From positions 124,001 to 188,000 of the forward strand of contig NZ_SRXO01000007.1 of NCBI RefSeq assembly GCF_008360935.1: 64,000 bases of DNA, given 5' to 3'. Both the position numbers and the translations under genes were made by a program. This stretch comes from Siccirubricoccus phaeus. Its GTDB lineage: Bacteria; Pseudomonadota; Alphaproteobacteria; Acetobacterales; Acetobacteraceae. Below are positions 1-8,332 of the stretch, in pieces (the first letter of the stretch is position 1; every line of letters begins with the position of its first letter). Under the pieces are notes generated by a model that worked only from the letters and a program-made list of their open reading frames with translations, was not told the DNA's origin and did no database searches.

Positions 1-131
1 AATTCTGGGCCCACGGCTTCTTCCAGATGCCGGAATTCCAGCCGCCGCGGCTGGACCCGCGGGGCGCCGCCGGCATCCCGCATCTCGGGCTGGACACGCT
101 GCTGGCCGCCCTGATCGGAGACCTGCTGTGA
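1..131 (+). CDS. C-terminus of a YcjX-like (DUF463) protein, truncated by window edge
   Basis: An open frame runs from the left edge (first full codon at base 3) to a TGA at 129-131, giving the last 42 residues of a protein. The tail reads as a Pro/Phe-rich stretch, then PHLGLDTLLAAL and a short hydrophobic end, which resembles my recollection of the C-terminus of YcjX/DUF463 P-loop proteins. The next gene, 46 bases downstream on the same strand, is a YcjF-like protein, and ycjX and ycjF are adjacent in enterobacteria (stress-linked inner-membrane pair). The identification rests mostly on that pairing. The N-terminal P-loop lies outside the window and cannot be checked. Confidence 0.55.
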   Translation, partial: FWAHGFFQMPEFQPPRLDPRGAAGIPHLGLDTLLAALIGDLL

Positions 132-177
132 GGCAACCGCCTGCCGGCAGGCGGCTTCCATCCCGGAAGGTGCCCCA

Positions 178-1059
178 ATGAGCGATGCCGAGCCCCCGCG
201 CGGCCCCCGCATCATCCTGGAGGAGGATGCGCCCGGCCCCGCGCCGCGCCTCGATTTCGGCTGGGAACAGGCGGTGGTGCCGGTCGCCGCCCCGCCGCCC
301 GCGCGGCTCTCCGGCCCGGCCCGGGCGGTGGCGGGGCTGGGGCTGCTCGGCCTCGGCCTCGGCGCGCTGGAGGCGGCGAATTACGTGGTGGACCAATTCG
401 CCCGGGGCCCGGTGCAGGGCTGGGCGACGCTGGCCGTGGCGGTGGGCGGCTTCGGCCTGCTGCTCTCCGGCCTCGGGGCGGAGCTGCGGGGGCTGGCCGC
501 CATCCGCGCCGTGGACCGTGCCCGCGCCGCCTTCGCCCGCGGCGACCTGCCGACCGCCCGGGCCGAGGCGCTGCGCTGGGCCGGCAGCGTGGCGGAGGCG
601 GCGCCGCTGCAGCCCGCCCTGCGCCAGGCCGGCTCCGTCGCGGAGCTGCGCGCCCTGCTGGAGGCCGGGCCGCTGCCGGTGCTGGAATCCCGCGCCGCCG
701 CGCTCGGCCGGGCGGCGGCGGTGCAGGGCTTTGCGGTGACGGCGATCAGCCCCTCGCCGGGGCTGGATGCGCTGGTCTTCGCCTGGCGCGGGGTGCGGCT
801 GGTGCGGCAGGTGGCGGCGCTGCACGGGTTGCGCCCCGGCCTCGCCGGCACGCTGGCCCTGCTGCGGCGGGTGCTGGCGGATGCCGCGACGGTCGCCGCC
901 ACGGATATCGCGGTGGATGCCGCCGCCCGCGCCCTGCTCTCCAACCGCCTGCTGGAGCAATTCGCCGGCGAGGCGGCGGCCGGGGCGGTGGCGGCGCGGC
1001 GCATGCTGCGCCTGGCGCGGGTGGCGGCGGAGGCCTGCCGGATCCTGCCGCCGCGATAG
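178..1059 (+). CDS. YcjF-like membrane protein (TIGR01620/DUF697 type)
   Basis: A 293-residue protein with a Pro-rich cytoplasmic N-terminus (about 1-40). Two hydrophobic segments follow, around residues 45-65 and 80-105 (AVAGLGLLGLGLGALEAANY; LAVAVGGFGLLLSGLGAEL). The long helical C-terminal domain contains AVTAISPSPGLDALVFAWR and RLVRQVAALHGLRPG, a signature I recognise from the YcjF family. Family members are inner-membrane proteins of unknown biochemical role, usually encoded beside the P-loop protein YcjX, whose likely C-terminus lies just upstream. The start is ATG with an upstream GGAAGG about 8 bases away. Function beyond membrane location is unknown. Confidence 0.75.
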   Translation: MSDAEPPRGPRIILEEDAPGPAPRLDFGWEQAVVPVAAPPPARLSGPARAVAGLGLLGLGLGALEAANYVVDQFARGPVQGWATLAVAVGGFGLLLSGLGAELRGLAAIRAVDRARAAFARGDLPTARAEALRWAGSVAEAAPLQPALRQAGSVAELRALLEAGPLPVLESRAAALGRAAAVQGFAVTAISPSPGLDALVFAWRGVRLVRQVAALHGLRPGLAGTLALLRRVLADAATVAATDIAVDAAARALLSNRLLEQFAGEAAAGAVAARRMLRLARVAAEACRILPPR

Positions 1060-1410
1060 GCGCGGTCATGGTGCCGGGTTGCGCCGGCATGCCGCGCCCA
1101 GGCCGGTTAGGCCCCCCGGGCAGCGCCGATGACGTCGCCTTCGGCAGCCGGGACGGGCACGATCCGCCCGGCCTGCCAGAACTTGCCGCCCTTGCCCTGC
1201 CCGGCCTCTCCGTCCCCGGCCCTGGCGTGGTGCGAGGGTTGGCCGCCCGGCGGTCCGCGGCGCCGGGTCCGGCATGCCGCGCCGCCCTTTCGGGCGCCGG
1301 GCATGAAGGAAGCTTCATATCGCGGGTCTGCGGCCTGGGGTGGGCTGGACACCCGCCACGCAACGGACATCATGGCGGCATCCCCCAAGCCAGGGGGCGG
1401 AGGAAGCGCC
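1060..1410. other. Intergenic region without recognisable gene
   Basis: About 350 bases of very GC-rich sequence between the ycjF-like gene and the next dehydrogenase. Frames stay open by composition only; none shows family resemblance. I see no clear promoter hexamers. A GGAGGAA at about 1399-1405 is the ribosome binding site of the gene that follows. Confidence 0.5.
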
Positions 1411-2304
1411 ATGAAGATCGGCTATATCGGCCTTGGGAACATGGGCGGCCCGATGTGCCGCAACCTGATCAAGGGCGTGAACCACCAGGTGGTGGTGCAC
1501 GATTTGAACCCCGAGGCCGTCGCCGCCTGCGTCGCCGTGGGCGGCACCAAGGCCGAGAGCCTGGCGCAGCTCGCCGCCGAATGCGACGTGATCTTCACCT
1601 CCCTGCCGATGCCGAAGCATGTCGAGGCGGTGGTGCTGGGGGAGGGCGGCATCGCCCAGCATGCCCGGCCCGGCACCACCTATATCGACCTCAGCACCAA
1701 CTCCCCGGCCGTGGTGAAGCGGCTGTCGGCGGAGCTGGCGAAGAAGGGCATCGCCATGCTGGACAGCCCGGTGACCGGCGGCGTGCCGCGCGCCACCGCC
1801 GGCACCATCGTGGTCATGGCCGGCGGCGAGGAGAGCGTCTTCGAGGCCAATCGCGGCCTGCTCGCGGCCTTCTCCAGCGTCGTGGTGCATGTCGGGCCGA
1901 TCGGCACCGCCTCGGTCGCCAAGCTGCTCAACAACATGCTGGCCTTCTGCAACGCCGCGGCGGCGATGGAGGCCATGACGATGGGCGCCATGGCCGGGAT
2001 CGACCTGCGCAAGCTGTTCGAGATCATCACCAACGGCTCGGGCGACAGCGCGGCGATCCGTGGGCTGGAGCACCGCGCCCTGGCGGGGAAATTCGAGGCG
2101 AGCTTCCACCTCGACCTCGCCTACAAGGACCTGTCCCTGGCGGTGGAGCTGGCGACCGAGCATGGCGTGCCGGGAATGATCGCGCCCCAGGTGCTGAACC
2201 TGATGCGCATGGCGCGCGGCCTGGGCTTGGGCGGCGAGGACAGCTCGACGAGCCTGAAGGTCTATGAGCGTGTCATGGGCCGCGAGGTCCGCCTGCCGAA
2301 GTAG
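1411..2304 (+). CDS. NAD(P)-dependent beta-hydroxyacid dehydrogenase (HIBADH family)
   Basis: A 297-residue oxidoreductase of the 3-hydroxyisobutyrate / tartronate-semialdehyde reductase family. It has an N-terminal Rossmann fold with GLGNMGGPM (residues 7-15), the substrate-binding motif DSPVTGG (118-124) and the conserved catalytic lysine K171 in VAKLLNN; the C-terminal part is the all-helical domain. The family reversibly oxidises short beta-hydroxyacids such as 3-hydroxyisobutyrate, tartronate semialdehyde or related compounds; the exact substrate cannot be read from sequence. The frame is open further upstream, but the ATG at 1411 is preceded by GGAGGAA at good spacing and begins exactly at the conserved MKIGYIGLG. 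A second family member lies at 31236-32120. Confidence 0.88.
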   Translation: MKIGYIGLGNMGGPMCRNLIKGVNHQVVVHDLNPEAVAACVAVGGTKAESLAQLAAECDVIFTSLPMPKHVEAVVLGEGGIAQHARPGTTYIDLSTNSPAVVKRLSAELAKKGIAMLDSPVTGGVPRATAGTIVVMAGGEESVFEANRGLLAAFSSVVVHVGPIGTASVAKLLNNMLAFCNAAAAMEAMTMGAMAGIDLRKLFEIITNGSGDSAAIRGLEHRALAGKFEASFHLDLAYKDLSLAVELATEHGVPGMIAPQVLNLMRMARGLGLGGEDSSTSLKVYERVMGREVRLPK

Positions 2305-2306
2305 GC

Positions 2307-2392
2307 CGGCAGGCTGAACCCGCAGACCCGGACCGGGGTCCGGGGCCAGGTCCTGGCCCCGGCGGGGTGCAGGGGCAGAGCCCCTGCTCGCG
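2307..2392 (+). repeat. Dispersed double-hairpin intergenic repeat, single-arm copy
   Basis: Contains the family core (CGGCAGGCTGAAC, then CGGGGTCCGGGG) followed by two perfect hairpins: GGGGCCAGGTCCTGGCCCC and GCAGGGGCAGAGCCCCTGC. The same two hairpins recur near 11660-11704 and 27041-27088. It starts directly at the stop codon of the upstream dehydrogenase, so it may also act as a transcript end. There is no T-run after it on this strand. Confidence 0.8.
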
Positions 2393-2525
2393 GGGGGGGG
2401 CGGCGCTGCCGTCAAGGGACGAAGCCCCCAACCCCGCCCGCGGATGACTGCATTCTTCGCAATATGCTTCCCCCGCACGCAAAAGGGCGGGACACTCGGC
2501 CTCCGCAGCCATGGAAGGGACCCTC

Positions 2526-3692
2526 ATGGATCTCCCTGCCTCGCCTGATCCGCTCGCCGCCGCCCGGGCCCTCGGCCCGGCGGTCGATGCCGCGGCCGAT
2601 GCCATCGAGGCCAGCCGCAGCATCCCGCCCGACCTGGCCGCCGCCCTGCACGCCGCCCGGCTCTCCCGCATGCTCCTGCCCCGCTCCGTGGGCGGCGATG
2701 AGGTGCATCCCGCCGCCTACCTCCTCGCCATCCAGGAGCTGGCCCGGCATGACGCCTCCCTCGGCTGGTGCACCTTCGTCGCCAACAGCGCGGCGCTGAT
2801 CGCCGCGCATCTCGGCCCGGCGGAGGCCGCCGCCATTTTCGGCCCGCCGGACAGCCTGGTGGCCTGGGGCCCGCCCAATGGCACGGTGGCGGAGGCGGTG
2901 CCGGGCGGCTACCGCGTCTCCGGCCAATTCGCCTTCGCCAGCGGCAGCCGGCTGGCCACCTGGATGGGCGTGCACTGCCCGGTGCGGGAGGCGGATGGCA
3001 GCCTCCGCCGCAACCAGCACGGCAGGCCTGCCATCCGCACCTTGCTCTTCCCCGCCGCCAGGGCGGAGCTGCTCGGCGACTGGGACGCCATCGGGCTGCG
3101 CGGCACCGCCTCGGAGGGCTACCGGGTCGAGGCGCTCTTCGTGCCGGAGGCCTTCAGCGCGACGCGGGAGATGCCGGAGGCGCGGCGGGAGAAGGGCCCG
3201 CTCTACGCCTTCACCCAGCAGGGGCTCTACGGCGTCGGCGCGGCGGGCGTCGCGCTCGGCATCGCCCGCGCCATGCTGGACGGCTTCGCCGCCCTGGCCC
3301 GGGGCAAGACGCCGCGCGGCCAGGCGCTGATGGCGACCGACCCGCTGGTGCAGGACGGGTTCGGCCGGGCCGAGGCGGGGCTTTCCGCTGCCCGCGCCTG
3401 GCTGCTGGAGATATTGCGGGAGATGGTGGCGGCGGCGCCGGCCGAGGGCGCCTTCGGCATCCCGGACCGCGCCCGGCTCCGCCTCGGCTGCATCCAGGCG
3501 ATGCAGGCGGCGGTCGCGGCGGCGGATTGGGCGCACCATGCCGCCGGGGTGGACGCCATCCGCCCGGGCAGCCCGCTGGAGCGGCGCTTCCGGGACATGC
3601 ACACCGTCTCCCAGCAGATCCAGGCGCGGCGGGCGCATTTCGCCGCTGCCGCGCGGATCCTGCTGGGCGAGGCCACCCAGGATTTCCTGTGA
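2526..3692 (+). CDS. Acyl-CoA dehydrogenase-like flavoprotein
   Basis: A 388-residue protein of the acyl-CoA dehydrogenase / flavin-dependent monooxygenase (HpaB/DszC-like) superfamily. The N-terminal helical domain includes LPRSVGGDEVHP and LARHDASLGWC. The central beta-domain includes GGYRVSGQFAFASGSRLATW and GDWDAIGLRGTASEGYRV. The C-terminal helical bundle has the R(D/F)xxxxHTVSQQIQ pattern typical of this branch. Such proteins use FAD or reduced FMN; many of this subtype are two-component monooxygenases instead of true beta-oxidation enzymes, and no catalytic base is obvious to me. An in-frame ATG at 2511 is possible, but 2526 has GGAAGGGA at good spacing and is preferred. Confidence 0.75.
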   Translation: MDLPASPDPLAAARALGPAVDAAADAIEASRSIPPDLAAALHAARLSRMLLPRSVGGDEVHPAAYLLAIQELARHDASLGWCTFVANSAALIAAHLGPAEAAAIFGPPDSLVAWGPPNGTVAEAVPGGYRVSGQFAFASGSRLATWMGVHCPVREADGSLRRNQHGRPAIRTLLFPAARAELLGDWDAIGLRGTASEGYRVEALFVPEAFSATREMPEARREKGPLYAFTQQGLYGVGAAGVALGIARAMLDGFAALARGKTPRGQALMATDPLVQDGFGRAEAGLSAARAWLLEILREMVAAAPAEGAFGIPDRARLRLGCIQAMQAAVAAADWAHHAAGVDAIRPGSPLERRFRDMHTVSQQIQARRAHFAAAARILLGEATQDFL

Positions 3693-3706
3693 CCCGGGCA
3701 ACCGAC

Positions 3707-3735
3707 TTGGTAGGCCAGACATTTATGCGTAGAAT
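3707..3735 (+). promoter_or_regulatory. Predicted sigma70-type promoter of the sensory operon
   Basis: TTGGTA (3707-3712) and TAGAAT (3730-3735) are separated by exactly 17 bases. They match the sigma70 consensus hexamers at 4/6 and 5/6 positions, in a patch clearly less GC-rich than its surroundings. This predicts a leader of roughly 85 bases before the kinase ATG at 3825. It is read from sequence only. Confidence 0.6.
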
Positions 3736-3824
3736 GCCAATCGTGAACGCTGGCCGGGGTCTGCCATGCAGCGGTCTGCCGTGCGGCAACCTGTACGGTC
3801 ACAACCATAACCGGGTCCGCACCC

Positions 3825-5501
3825 ATGCCGAAGGAGGAACATCCAACGCTGGAGGAGACCCCGCCGCTGCTCGAACCGGAACACGCCGTGCGCAGCATCC
3901 CCTATGACGTCGCCGATGACGTGCCTGCCCTGATCTGGGTGACGGATGAGCTCGGCCGGCTGGTCTATGTGAATCGCCGCTTCGAGGATGCCTTCGGCCC
4001 GATCGCCGAGGTGCTGCGGGCCGGCGGCTGGCCGCATGTGCTCTCGCCCGAGGATCTGCCGCGCTTCGAGGCCGGCTTCGCCGAGGCCAGGGCCCGCCGC
4101 GGCGGCTTCCGCGCCGAGGTGCGGGTGCAGGGCCCGGCGGGGCTGCGGCGCTGGCATCGCTGCGAGGCGGCGGCGCAGATCGGCGCGGACGGGGCGCTGC
4201 TGGGCTATGTCGGCTGCAGCGTGGACGTCACCGAGGCGAAGGAGGCCGAGGCGGCGCTGCGCGACCTGACCGAGACGCTGGAACGCCGCATCGCCGACCG
4301 CACCGCCCAGCTCGCCGCCGAGGCCGCGGCCCGCGCCGCGGCGCAGGACCGGCTGCGCCACACCCAGAAGCTGGAAGCCCTCGGCCAGCTCGCCGGCGGC
4401 GTGGCGCATGATTTCAACAACGCCTCCGCCGCCGTGCTCGCCGGGCTTTCCCTGCTGGAAAAGCGCCATGGCGCCGCCCTCGTCACCTTCGATGGCGAGC
4501 CCCGCCGGTTGCTGGCGAGCGTCAGGGAGGCGGCGGAGCGCGGCACCGCCATCTCCCGCCGCCTGCTCGCCTTTGCGCGGCGGGAGGAGATGCATGCCGG
4601 CGACCTCGACCCGGCCGGGCTGCTGCTCAATCTCCGCGCCGTGCTGGCCAATGCGCTCGGCCCCGGCATCCGCGTGCTGGTGGATGTGCCGCCCAACCTG
4701 CCGCCGCTGCGCACCGACCAGGCGCAGCTCGAGACCACGCTCATCAACCTTGCAGTGAATGCGCGGGACGCCATGCCGGATGGCGGCAGCGTCACCCTGG
4801 GCGCGGCGGAGGAGCCGCCGGGGGAAGCGCCGCCCGGCACTGATTTGCCGCAAGGCGACTATGTCCGGCTCTGGGTCGCCGATACCGGCATCGGCATGGA
4901 CGAGCCGACCCTGGCCCGCGCCATCGAGCCCTTCTTCACCACCAAGCCGCGGGAGAAGGGGACCGGCCTCGGCCTCTCCATGGCGGATGGCTTCATCGCC
5001 CAGGCCGGCGGCGCCATGCGGCTGGACAGCGCGCCCGGCCTCGGCACCACCGTCACCCTCTGGCTGCCGCGCGCCAATGCGCTGGAGGAGCCGGCGCCGC
5101 CGCCGATCCGCGGCCATGCGCTGATCGTCGAGGACGAGCCGCTGATGCGCCGCTACCTGGCGGAATGCCTGCGGCATGAGGGCTATGAGGTGCGCCTTGC
5201 CGAGGATGCCGGCCAGGCCCTGGCGGCCCTCGAGGCAGGGGAGCGCTGCGACGTGCTGGTGACCGACCTGGTCATGCCGGGCATGGACGGCATCGCGCTG
5301 ATCGAGGCGACGCGGGTGCTGCGCCCCGGCCTCGGCGCCGTGCTGCTGACCGGCACCGGCAAGGTGGCGGAGATCGCCCCCCAGGCCACGCGCGGCGGCT
5401 TCGCCCTGCTGCGCAAGCCGGTCTCCCCGGCCGAATTGGCGGATTGCCTGGTGCGCCTGGTCGCGCCGCCGCCGGCCGAGGCAGCAGAGGGGGCGGCATG
5501 A
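3825..5501 (+). CDS. Hybrid PAS sensor histidine kinase with C-terminal receiver
   Basis: A 558-residue soluble hybrid kinase with no signal peptide or membrane span. A PAS domain covers about residues 25-137 (PALIWVTDELGRLVYVN onward, ending in the PAC-like VDVTEAKEAE). A coiled-coil linker follows at 138-180, then a HisKA-type dimerisation helix with GGVAHDFNN (phospho-acceptor H195). The ATPase domain has an N box (NLAVNARDAM, 308-317), G1 DTGIGM (353-358), F box PFFTTK and G2 GTGLGLS (379-385). The C-terminal receiver spans about 431-545, with E436/D437, phospho-acceptor D481 in DLVMPGMDG and K531. The start ATG follows GAAGGAGGAA-like sequence. Its stop overlaps the next start by ATGA, so it is translationally coupled to the FIST gene. 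The cytosolic location fits sensing of an internal or diffusible signal. Confidence 0.9.
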   Translation: MPKEEHPTLEETPPLLEPEHAVRSIPYDVADDVPALIWVTDELGRLVYVNRRFEDAFGPIAEVLRAGGWPHVLSPEDLPRFEAGFAEARARRGGFRAEVRVQGPAGLRRWHRCEAAAQIGADGALLGYVGCSVDVTEAKEAEAALRDLTETLERRIADRTAQLAAEAAARAAAQDRLRHTQKLEALGQLAGGVAHDFNNASAAVLAGLSLLEKRHGAALVTFDGEPRRLLASVREAAERGTAISRRLLAFARREEMHAGDLDPAGLLLNLRAVLANALGPGIRVLVDVPPNLPPLRTDQAQLETTLINLAVNARDAMPDGGSVTLGAAEEPPGEAPPGTDLPQGDYVRLWVADTGIGMDEPTLARAIEPFFTTKPREKGTGLGLSMADGFIAQAGGAMRLDSAPGLGTTVTLWLPRANALEEPAPPPIRGHALIVEDEPLMRRYLAECLRHEGYEVRLAEDAGQALAALEAGERCDVLVTDLVMPGMDGIALIEATRVLRPGLGAVLLTGTGKVAEIAPQATRGGFALLRKPVSPAELADCLVRLVAPPPAEAAEGAA

Positions 5502-6700
5502 TCGGCGTGGGCTATGCGAAGCATTCGGACCCCGCCACCGCTGTGAAGCGCTGCGTCGCCGCGCTGGGGCCGGCGCCGGCGCGGCTGCTGCTCGCCTTCG
5601 TCGGCGGCAAGCTGGACCCGCATGCGGTGCTGGCGGCGCTGCGCCGGGAATGCGGCGAGGTGCCGATCTATGGCGGCTCCGCCGCCGGCGCCATCGCCCG
5701 GCAGGGCTTCGGCTATAGCGGCTTCGAACTCGGCCTCATCGCCTTCCGCGACGAGGCGGTGACGCCGCGGGCGCTGATCACCCGCCTGCTGCTGCCGGAT
5801 GAGCGCGTGGCGGGCGCCGCGCTGGGCGACGAGGTGCGCAGCCAGGTCAGCCGCGACGCGGTGGTGCTGCTGCTGTTCGACAGCGTGGCGAGCAGCACGC
5901 CGCTCCGCCTGCACCATGCGAGCTCCATCGTGGACGGCTTCCATGCCGGCTTCGGCGACGCGCCGCTGCACCTGCTGGGCGGCGGGCTGCTGACCGACAT
6001 GAACCTCACCGGCGGCTGGGTCTATGACGGGGCGGAGGTGGTGAAGCACGCCGCCGTCGCCCTGGTCTTCCCGCCCGGCATCGCGGCGGAGACCGTCATC
6101 ATGCATGGCTGCCGCCCGGTCTCCACCTTCATGGAGATCACCCGGATCGAGGGCGCCGATGTCTATGAGCTGGACGGCAAGCCGGCCCTCGCCGTCATCG
6201 AGCGCATGCTGGGCCTGCCGCTCGGCGGCGCGAAAGGCCATGAATTATCGCTGATGGCGACGCTCGGCCAGAAGCAGGGCGACCCCTTCGCGCCCTATGA
6301 CGAGAATGCCTATGTCAACCGGCTGATCCTGCGCGCTGCCCCGGAAACCGGCGCCGTGACGCTGTTCGAGCCGGATTTCGCGCTCGGCACTCAGGTGCAG
6401 ATCATGAGTCGCGATAATTCGCTCATGCTGGAATCCGTGCGGCGGGGTGTCGCGGCGATCAATTCTACCGTAGCTGGTAGCGCCAATCTCCTTGGCCTTT
6501 ATATCGACTGTGCCGGGCGCGGCAGCGCGCGCAGCGGGGCACCGGTGGAGGAGGCTGAGCTGGTGGCGCGAGGTCTGGATGCGGGAACCCCCTTCCTCGG
6601 CTTCTATTCCGGGGTCGAGGTGGCGCCTTTTGCCGGCGGCCCTTCCAAGCCGCTCGACTGGACCGGGGTGCTCACCGTGCTGCGGCCCGCCGCGGCATGA
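5498..6700 (+). CDS. FIST-domain sensory protein, candidate NosP-like NO/heme sensor
   Basis: A 400-residue protein made of FIST_N (about 25-230) and FIST_C (about 240-375) domains. Typical stretches are YGGSAAGAI near residue 55, the Gly-rich LLGGGLLTDMNLTGGWVYDG near 155-175, and a C-terminal FYSGVEVAPF. FIST proteins bind small ligands and partner with signal transducers. The NosP family (P. aeruginosa PA1975) is a FIST hemoprotein that senses nitric oxide and is encoded next to its histidine kinase. Here the gene lies between two kinases, overlapping each by four bases (ATGA at 5498-5501 and 6697-6700), which strongly implies one signalling complex. Heme binding is an inference; I cannot identify a heme-ligating residue from sequence alone. 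Confidence 0.8.
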   Translation: MIGVGYAKHSDPATAVKRCVAALGPAPARLLLAFVGGKLDPHAVLAALRRECGEVPIYGGSAAGAIARQGFGYSGFELGLIAFRDEAVTPRALITRLLLPDERVAGAALGDEVRSQVSRDAVVLLLFDSVASSTPLRLHHASSIVDGFHAGFGDAPLHLLGGGLLTDMNLTGGWVYDGAEVVKHAAVALVFPPGIAAETVIMHGCRPVSTFMEITRIEGADVYELDGKPALAVIERMLGLPLGGAKGHELSLMATLGQKQGDPFAPYDENAYVNRLILRAAPETGAVTLFEPDFALGTQVQIMSRDNSLMLESVRRGVAAINSTVAGSANLLGLYIDCAGRGSARSGAPVEEAELVARGLDAGTPFLGFYSGVEVAPFAGGPSKPLDWTGVLTVLRPAAA

Positions 6701-8055
6701 GCGCAGCCTTGTCGCAAAGCACGCCCGGGGTGTTGGAGCGCGAACTCGCCTATTACCGGCGGGAATGCAACGATCTTGGCGCCCGCCTGCTGCGGCTGCA
6801 GGAGGAGCAGAGCCAGGCCTTCCGCGAGGCGCGGCGCAGCCGCACCGTGGCGCGGCTGATCCGCGAGGCCTACCGCCTGGCGGATGGCGACCTGGCGCCG
6901 GAGGAGATCGGCGCGCCGATCCTCGAGATGATCGTGGAGAACGTGCTCTGCGACGGCGCCGCGCTGCTCGCCTCCGACCCCGCCGCGGGGGACGGGACGT
7001 TCCGGGTGACGCATGCCATCGGCCCGCACCTGACCGATGCGCTGCCGCGGCTGGTCCTGCCCGCGCCGCCGTCCTTCTTCTTCACCACCTCCCGCACCCC
7101 GATCGAGCCGCCGGCCTATGAGCTGACGGCGATCCTCCGCCTGCCCTATGTCCTCTGGGCCTATGACCGGCCGACCGGCCATGCCCTCATCATCGGCAAC
7201 CAGTCGGAGAGCAATGTCAGCCGGCCCTTCGAGGCGGGCGACCAGGAGCTGATCGAGGGTGCGCTCTCCGTCTATATCGACGTGCTGCTGCGCAAGCGCG
7301 CGGAGGTGGAGCTGCGCGCGGCGAAGACCGCGGCGGAGCGCGCCAGCCAGGCCCGCGCCCGCTTCCTCGCCACGCTGACGCATGAGCTGCGCACGCCGCT
7401 CAACGCCATCATCGGCTATTCGGAAATGCTGGCGCCGCGCTCCCCCTACCAGCTCACCGAGGCGAGCCGCGACGATTACGCGCAGCAGATCCTCGGCGCC
7501 GGGAAGCAGCTCCTCGGGCTGATCGACGGCATCCTGGATTATTCGAGCATCGAGAATGCGGTGCCGGCGCTGGCCGCCGAATGGCTGCCGGCGGAGCGGC
7601 TGCTGGCCGAGGCCGTGCACATGGTCGCCGGCGCGGCGCAGCGGCGCGACGTGGCCATCGAGATCGGCACCGCCGTGCCAGGGCTGGAATTCCTGGTGGA
7701 CCCGCTGCGCTTCTGCCAGGTGGTGCAGAACCTGCTGGGCAATGCGGTGAAATTCTCCCGCACCCATGGCCGGGTGACGATCGGCGCGACCCTGGCCGGG
7801 GAGGGCGCCCTGCTCTCGGTGCGCGACCGCGGCATCGGCATGCGGCCGGAGGACATCCCCCGCGCGCTGGAACCCTTCCAGCAGATCGAGGGACATCATG
7901 CGCGGAGCTTCGGCGGCGCCGGGCTCGGCCTGCCCATCGCCAAGGCGCTGACCGAGGCGCATGGCGGGACGCTCTGCATCGAAAGCGTGCCCGAGGAGGG
8001 CACCACGGTCGGCATCCGCCTGCCGGCCGAGCGGGTGCGGCTGACGATCGGCTGA
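6697..8055 (+). CDS. Sensor histidine kinase (GAF-like N-terminus, HisKA-HATPase)
   Basis: A 452-residue soluble kinase. Residues 1-60 form a predicted coiled coil (LERELAYYRRECNDLGARLLRLQEEQ). Residues 65-195 look like a divergent GAF-type input domain. A second helix leads to the HisKA motif THELRTPLNAIIGYSEML (phospho-acceptor H229). The ATPase domain carries NLLGNAVKFS (N box), RDRGIGM (G1) and GGAGLGLPIAK (G2). It lacks a receiver, so it must pass phosphate to the receiver of the upstream hybrid kinase or to an unlinked regulator. The overlapping ATGA start makes it the third gene of the operon. No response regulator with a DNA-binding or diguanylate cyclase output is encoded nearby. Confidence 0.88.
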   Translation: MSAALSQSTPGVLERELAYYRRECNDLGARLLRLQEEQSQAFREARRSRTVARLIREAYRLADGDLAPEEIGAPILEMIVENVLCDGAALLASDPAAGDGTFRVTHAIGPHLTDALPRLVLPAPPSFFFTTSRTPIEPPAYELTAILRLPYVLWAYDRPTGHALIIGNQSESNVSRPFEAGDQELIEGALSVYIDVLLRKRAEVELRAAKTAAERASQARARFLATLTHELRTPLNAIIGYSEMLAPRSPYQLTEASRDDYAQQILGAGKQLLGLIDGILDYSSIENAVPALAAEWLPAERLLAEAVHMVAGAAQRRDVAIEIGTAVPGLEFLVDPLRFCQVVQNLLGNAVKFSRTHGRVTIGATLAGEGALLSVRDRGIGMRPEDIPRALEPFQQIEGHHARSFGGAGLGLPIAKALTEAHGGTLCIESVPEEGTTVGIRLPAERVRLTIG

Positions 8056-8332
8056 GGCGCGGCCGCTTGCGGCGGCATCGGCCGACGGCGTGCAGCGCCC
8101 GACCGGGCGATGGCTTGGCGCGCGCTGCGGGAGCGGCGGCGACGGCATCATGCCAGGGCGCGGGCCGGCCCCCCGCCCCCGAAGCCGGGACGAAGCCGGG
8201 GATCGTCCGGCGCCTCCGGATCCGGCGGCCGGGCCGCCACGGCGCCGGGCCGCGATCGCGGGCCTTCCCGGCCTTCGCGTCGATCGCCGCCCCGCGCGGG
8301 AATGGGGCGGCCCCGCCACCGCCCCGGCCTGG

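Noticed and set aside
8056-8332. GC-rich stretch between the second kinase and the desaturase considered as a small gene or RNA
   Set aside because: No start with a ribosome binding site, no conserved peptide and no terminator with a T-run. Just a convergent gap.
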